Part shown: positions 59,915 to 64,000 of the stretch, one piece after another
Layout: each line of letters starts with the position of its first letter
How positions within the stretch are numbered: position 1 is the stretch's first letter
NCBI RefSeq assembly: GCF_027213645.1
Contig: NZ_JAPWGL010000002.1
Coordinates: forward strand, 930,001 to 994,000
DNA: 64,000 nt
DNA from: Pedobacter rhodius
GTDB lineage: Bacteria > Bacteroidota > Bacteroidia > Sphingobacteriales > Sphingobacteriaceae
Direction: 5' to 3'
Program-made: the position numbers and the translations under genes
The notes under the pieces: generated by a model
The model's input: the letters and a program-made list of their open reading frames with translations, nothing else
What the model was told of the DNA's origin: nothing
Databases searched by the model: none

Positions 59915-61267
59915 CTAAACAGGGATGTAGACAAAAAATTTTGAACCTTGCGTTAAGCTACTTTCAAATTCTATTTTACCGCCTTGTTTTTCTATAAATT
60001 CTTTACATAACATAAGGCCTAAGCCAACGCCCTTTTCATTGTTGGTGCCATAAGTAGGTTCCGCCTTAATGGAAAAAATTTTTTCTTGCTTTTCTGGGGC
60101 AATTCCTTTTCCATTATCCGTTATAATAATTTTACACCAGTTTAAATTCAGTTCGGCATTTACTTGAATTTTTCCCCCCTTCGGTGTAAACTTTACAGCG
60201 TTGGTAATTATATTTCGCACCACCAGCTGTAAAATATCAACGTCGGCTGTTACGTTGATAGTGGCTGGAATATCATGGGTAAACGAAATTTCTTTTTTTG
60301 AGGCATATAACTGGCCCATTTCCAGGGTACCTTGTAAAGCCATTAATAAATTAATGTCCTGCAAATTGATATTAAGCCCTTCCATCTGCGTTTTAGACCA
60401 ATGCAATAAATTAGATAACATTTCTACTGCACCATTTGTAGATTGCAGTAACGACGTTTCTAACATTGGTCTGGCTGTGTTGTCAATCTTCAAATCATTT
60501 AACAACCACAAGTAATTTTGGATATTTATTAAAGGTGTTCTCAAATCATGGGAAATGATAGACATTAACTTATTTTTTTCATTATTACTTTTCTCCAACT
60601 GCTCCTTCTGTGCTAAAATTTGCAATTTACTTTCCTCTATGGCTAAAGCTTTTTCTTTTGCAATTTGCCTTTCACTATCATAACTCTTTCTTATAAATCT
60701 GATAATAATGTATGTGACTAAAACTGGTAATGGAAATGCTGTAATCCTATCTATAAACTGGCCTTGACCTGCGGTAAAAGGATATTGTACCAGATTGGGG
60801 TAATAAAATTCTAACAAATGAAGACCTAAAAAACAGGTGATATAGATAATGAGCCACCTCAAATGTTCTTGATATGGAGAAATCGCCAGCAACAATAGCA
60901 AATATGCCGGCCATATCAAATCTGTTGAACCGTTTATACCCGAGTTAGTGAAATAATTAACTCCAAAAATTAAAATGCCGGTAATAGCAAAAAGAATCGT
61001 GCTGTGTGGTTTTGCCCTGAATCTTGAGCGATAGTATTGATAGGCAAAAAATGCGCATAACAAGAGCGCTGATAAAGCGCCCACATATAAACCTGCATAT
61101 AGATTGTAAGGACAATAAATGGCTGAAAGAAAAATTAAGCCTGCGCTGATTGAATGGAAAATTCTGCTTTCCAAGGAGAAGGAAGCTCTACTACCCATTA
61201 GATCTCTCCAAATGGTTTTATTTTTTATAGACTTGAAACCGAGTGCAATTGGAATGGACTTAAACAT
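59915..61267 (-). CDS. Membrane sensor histidine kinase
   Basis: 450 residues. About six membrane helices fall between residues 37 and 195. A short coiled coil and HisKA follow (KLMSIISHDLRTPLINIQNYL, phosphorylated H240), then an ATPase domain with VRNIITNAVKFTPKGGKI (N box), IITDNGKGIAPEKQEKIF (G1) and GVGLGLMLCKEFIEKQGGKI (G2). No response regulator gene is attached; the LytTR fragment next to it is on the opposite strand and dead. Signal unknown. Confidence 0.9.
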   Translation of the reverse strand: MFKSIPIALGFKSIKNKTIWRDLMGSRASFSLESRIFHSISAGLIFLSAIYCPYNLYAGLYVGALSALLLCAFFAYQYYRSRFRAKPHSTILFAITGILIFGVNYFTNSGINGSTDLIWPAYLLLLLAISPYQEHLRWLIIYITCFLGLHLLEFYYPNLVQYPFTAGQGQFIDRITAFPLPVLVTYIIIRFIRKSYDSERQIAKEKALAIEESKLQILAQKEQLEKSNNEKNKLMSIISHDLRTPLINIQNYLWLLNDLKIDNTARPMLETSLLQSTNGAVEMLSNLLHWSKTQMEGLNINLQDINLLMALQGTLEMGQLYASKKEISFTHDIPATINVTADVDILQLVVRNIITNAVKFTPKGGKIQVNAELNLNWCKIIITDNGKGIAPEKQEKIFSIKAEPTYGTNNEKGVGLGLMLCKEFIEKQGGKIEFESSLTQGSKFFVYIPV

Positions 61268-61371
61268 GGTGTTTCTTCAAAGCCTCAATGAATTGGAGGT
61301 CGTGTAAAAATAGCGTTCTCTATTAATATCCCCTCATAAACAGAGAATAAATATATACAATTGCTTATTAA

Positions 61372-61662
61372 TTATAGGGCTCTTTCATCCTTTAATTTTC
61401 TGTCTACGACAAAGGGCATAAAAGGTAAAAGAGAAGCTAAAAATATTAAAATGGCACGCCCAAATTTCCATTTTTGCTCCATCCAGGCCAAAACCAAAGT
61501 AGCTGCATAAAGTACAAACAATAAACCATGCACCCAGCCTGTGTATTTAACCAGTTCTTTATAATGAAAAATATACTTAACAGGCATGGCAATGAAAAGC
61601 AGTAGTAAATAAGAAATACCTTCGGCTACGGCAACCTTGCGAAAAATAGAAAGAGAACTCAT
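61372..61662 (-). CDS. DUF3817 family membrane protein
   Basis: 96 residues from ATG 61662 (MSSLSIFRKVAVAEGISYLLLLFIAMPVKY); upstream in-frame starts are less likely. Three membrane helices and the family's KYTGWVHGLLFVLYAATLVLAWMEQKW are visible. DUF3817 proteins are small integral membrane proteins of unknown function. A partial copy of its 3' end lies at 58971-59052. Confidence 0.88.
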   Translation of the reverse strand: MSSLSIFRKVAVAEGISYLLLLFIAMPVKYIFHYKELVKYTGWVHGLLFVLYAATLVLAWMEQKWKFGRAILIFLASLLPFMPFVVDRKLKDERAL

Positions 61663-61795
61663 GTATCTGATTGTTTGTTTCGAAAGTAACGCAAACAACT
61701 TAACCTGCAAAAACTAAAAAATGATTTTACAATTTAGTGTTGCTAAGTTTGCCGTGGAAGTACAAAGTAAGCGGAAATTGCAGATTAACAGTTTT

Positions 61796-62332
61796 TTATT
61801 GAGGAAGTTTTTCCCTGAGTCTGGCAATATACTTTTGGCGGTAAAAAATATCTTTGATAGAAGCCAGTAAATCAGCCGAATCGTTAGGCTGGCTGTCGAA
61901 CTGCTTTGTTAATTCACTCAATTTTTCCTCCAATTGACTTTCAATACGATTAACATCAACTTTTAACTGTTGCAGCTTTTCGGCATCGGGTTCAAATTCC
62001 AAATCCATTAAAGCTTCGTTAACATCCATCATTTCCATCAAAAACGATTGAGGCAATTGATAACCTTCATCAGTTTCTACAATTCCTTTCAATTCTAAAA
62101 CATATTTTAGGCGCTTCCGCGGATTGCTTAACACCTGGTAAGCTTTATTATTCAGCGTTGATAAATCTAAAACTTCCTGTTGTTTAGCTTCGCTTTCATT
62201 GGCATAAAAATCCGGATGAAACTTTTTACTAAATGCATAGAACTTTGTTTTAACCGCATTCAAATCAGGATGAAACTGAACAGGCAGTTCGTAAAACTTA
62301 AAATAATCAGGAAATATATTTTGCTCGGGCAT
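61796..62332 (-). CDS. hscB: Fe-S assembly co-chaperone HscB
   Basis: 178 residues. The J domain includes FSKKFHPDFYANE (HPD motif, about residue 37) and STLNNKAYQVLSNPRKRLKYVLELKG. The helical C-terminal HSCB domain follows (FLMEMMDVNEALMDLEFEPD, QKYIARLREKLPQ). It delivers IscU to the Hsp70 partner during iron-sulphur cluster transfer. It is separated from rseP upstream by a strong terminator, so it has its own promoter. Confidence 0.92.
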   Translation of the reverse strand: MPEQNIFPDYFKFYELPVQFHPDLNAVKTKFYAFSKKFHPDFYANESEAKQQEVLDLSTLNNKAYQVLSNPRKRLKYVLELKGIVETDEGYQLPQSFLMEMMDVNEALMDLEFEPDAEKLQQLKVDVNRIESQLEEKLSELTKQFDSQPNDSADLLASIKDIFYRQKYIARLREKLPQ

Positions 62333-62344
62333 AGGGTATAAATT

Positions 62345-62389
62345 AAAAAGCCGCAGATACCAGAAATCAATTATTCAGGCATCTGCGGC
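62345..62389 (-). terminator. Rho-independent terminator after rseP
   Basis: GCCGCAGATACC (62350-62361) and GGCATCTGCGGC (62378-62389) form a stem with one mismatch. On the minus strand it is followed by TTTTT (62345-62349). It ends the dxr-rseP transcript. Confidence 0.85.
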
Positions 62390-62407
62390 AATTATATAAA
62401 ATTCGTT

Positions 62408-63724
62408 TTACTTACCGAATATTTTTAAAATATCGTTACCAAAGGCAAACACCATTAAGCTTATCAAAATAACAAAGCCAGCAATCTGCGCTTTTTCTAA
62501 TACTTTTTCGCTTACGGGCTTGCGTTGTACCATTTCAATTAAAAGGAAAACAACATGACCACCATCTAAACCCGGAATTGGTAATAAATTCATAAAAGCA
62601 AGTGCCATTGAAATCAAACCCGTTAACGTCCAGAATTTAACCCAGTCGAAAGTACTTCCATAAACCTTTGCAATACCAATCGGACTGCTAATGTTACGGG
62701 CACTTACTTTTCCAGTAATCATTTTGCCGATACCTTTTGCATTATCAGTAAAAGTACTCCAGGCCATGTTGGCACCAACAGGAAGCGCAGCAAAAAAGCC
62801 ATAGTTAATGGTTTTGCGCTGAATTTCATTAAAGTGGCCATAAAAACCAATTGCACCTGACGTATCTACCTTCACATTAAATTGCAGGGGCTGTCCATTT
62901 CTGTTAACAGATACAGCTATATTTTTCCCTTTTTTCTTTAAAGCCAGCGGCTTAACCTCATCCTGGTAATTTACGGGTATACCGTCTACAGCGGTTATTT
63001 TATCTCCAACCTTAATACCTGCTTTTTCTGCTCCATATCCCGCCATTAAACTATCTACAATGGTTTTTAAACGAGGTTCGGCAAAGAGGCTTTTACCATC
63101 TGCTACTTTATTCAAGAAATCATCAGGAACCTTGATTTCAATGGTTTTATCTCCACGGATAACCGTTAACATGGTGTTACCCATTAAAACTTTAGAACTT
63201 TTCAATTCCTCGAAACGGATAACCTTGTTGCCGTTAATGGCCAAAATTTTATCGCCGTTTTTCAAGCCGATATCTGAGGCGACTTTCCCAACCTGAATAC
63301 CGTTTACCACGGCACTGTTTGGCGTAAAAGTTTCTCCGTATTTGAATGTCAGCATCCAGAAGATAATAATACCAACAATTACGTTTACAATAATACCACC
63401 AAGCATTACAATTAAGCGTTGCCATGCCGGTTTAGAACGAAATTCCCAGGGTTGAGCCGGTTGAGCCAATTGTTCGGTATCCATACTTTCATCAATCATT
63501 CCGGCAATTTTAACATAACCACCAAGTGGTAACCAACCCACACCATATTCTACATCGCCTTTCTTAAAACTGAAAAGTTTAAAACCCCATGCATCAAAAA
63601 ACAGATAAAATTTTTCTACTTTGATACCAAATGCCCTGGCTGCCAAAAAATGTCCTAATTCGTGTAGTATTACCAATAAAGACAATCCGAGCAGCAGTTG
63701 CCCCGCCATAATCAATCCATTCAT
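62408..63724 (-). CDS. rseP: Site-2 membrane protease RseP
   Basis: 438 residues. The zinc site is HELGH at residues 21-25, in the first membrane helix. Two PDZ domains follow (GDKILAINGNKVIRFEELKSSK; GDKITAVDGIPVNYQDEVKPL). The C-terminal metal-ligand segment NLLPIPGLDGGHVVFLLIEMVQ and last helices complete it. It cuts anti-sigma factors or signal remnants within the inner membrane. The gene follows dxr by 29 bp on the same strand, the usual Bacteroidota order. Confidence 0.94.
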   Translation of the reverse strand: MNGLIMAGQLLLGLSLLVILHELGHFLAARAFGIKVEKFYLFFDAWGFKLFSFKKGDVEYGVGWLPLGGYVKIAGMIDESMDTEQLAQPAQPWEFRSKPAWQRLIVMLGGIIVNVIVGIIIFWMLTFKYGETFTPNSAVVNGIQVGKVASDIGLKNGDKILAINGNKVIRFEELKSSKVLMGNTMLTVIRGDKTIEIKVPDDFLNKVADGKSLFAEPRLKTIVDSLMAGYGAEKAGIKVGDKITAVDGIPVNYQDEVKPLALKKKGKNIAVSVNRNGQPLQFNVKVDTSGAIGFYGHFNEIQRKTINYGFFAALPVGANMAWSTFTDNAKGIGKMITGKVSARNISSPIGIAKVYGSTFDWVKFWTLTGLISMALAFMNLLPIPGLDGGHVVFLLIEMVQRKPVSEKVLEKAQIAGFVILISLMVFAFGNDILKIFGK

Positions 63725-63753
63725 ATGCTAATTATACTATTTTGTGTTAGATG

Positions 63754-64000
63754 TTAAAATGTACTTTTTGTTACTAATTCGGCCGCTAAGATACGGCTAT
63801 GTTTGTCAGTTTCTAAATAATCGGTTAATTGTGGCTTTCCAATAAACTTTATATCGTTCATACAGCTTTCAATAACATCACTCATTTGCAGGAAACCTAT
63901 TTTATCTTTTAAAAAAGCCTCTACAACCACTTCATTTGCTGCATTTAAGATACAGGGCATATTACCGCCTTTTCTTAAGGATTCGAATGCCAAATCCAAA
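63754..64000 (-). CDS. dxr: 1-deoxy-D-xylulose 5-phosphate reductoisomerase, C-terminal part
   Basis: Only about 82 C-terminal residues are visible; the frame runs off the window. LAFESLRKGGNMPCILNAANEVVVEAFLKDKIGFLQMSDVIESCMND is the conserved end of Dxr (the NAANEVVV stretch is characteristic). Dxr makes 2-C-methyl-D-erythritol 4-phosphate in the MEP isoprenoid pathway. It is upstream of and probably co-transcribed with rseP. Confidence 0.92.
   Translation of the reverse strand, partial: LDLAFESLRKGGNMPCILNAANEVVVEAFLKDKIGFLQMSDVIESCMNDIKFIGKPQLTDYLETDKHSRILAAELVTKSTF

Noticed and set aside
1..64000. CRISPR arrays or ribosomal RNA genes
   Set aside because: No regularly spaced repeats and no rRNA-like stretches were seen.

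Overview
The window reads as chromosome of a Bacteroidota bacterium of the Sphingobacteriaceae, most likely Pedobacter or a close relative. This rests on a CTnDOT-type conjugation module (TraE to TraM, MobA/B/C, RteC), a hybrid two-component regulator with propeller repeats beside a glycan-degradation locus, GH97/GH95/GH88 and heparinase-type enzymes, Bacteroidota-style -7 boxes (TAnnTTTG), and the order dxr-rseP-hscB. The assignment is from gene families, not from a database search.

1-11.4 kb and 18.6-23.5 kb form a glycan-utilisation region, all on the minus strand: GH97 (cut by the window edge), GH95 fucosidase-type, GH88 unsaturated uronyl hydrolase, a frameshifted DUF4861 gene, a ROK sugar kinase and a large heparinase II/III-type lyase. 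An ECF sigma factor and a 1380-residue hybrid sensor/AraC regulator follow. A lyase plus GH88 suggests uronic-acid-containing glycans. No SusC/SusD pair is in view.

11,598-18,580 is a 6,983-bp transposon that splits this locus. It has perfect 22-bp inverted ends beginning GG, a perfect 8-bp target duplication (TTATCAAA), an IS1595/ISXO2-type transposase and about thirteen small passenger genes, mostly of unknown function. Several of its genes appear to be transcribed without a leader. It sits immediately past the stop codon of the sigma gene.

23.6-29.4 kb holds a decayed DNA adenine methylase and a dinB-dnaE error-prone polymerase operon with an unknown gene and an XRE regulator behind it.

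29.9-58.75 kb is an integrative conjugative element. It contains DUF932 and accessory genes, an inserted AAA ATPase/subtilisin-like protease pair on the opposite strand, a histone H1-like gene, traM-L-K-J, three TraI/TerB-like secreted proteins, traG-F-E, rteC, a membrane LuxR regulator, mobC-B-A, an oriT-like cluster of hairpins, a 649-residue PD-(D/E)XK nuclease-like cargo protein and a large serine recombinase. The recombinase frame runs through the terminator of tRNA-Leu(CAA) and stops inside the tRNA gene, which marks the right junction. TraN and later tra genes are absent, and a probable deletion scar lies next to traM. The left end of the element was not located.

58.8-64 kb is chromosome again: tRNA-Leu, a short stretch of gene fragments (DUF3817 tail, an unidentified remnant, a LytTR remnant), a histidine kinase, a DUF3817 protein, hscB, rseP and the end of dxr.
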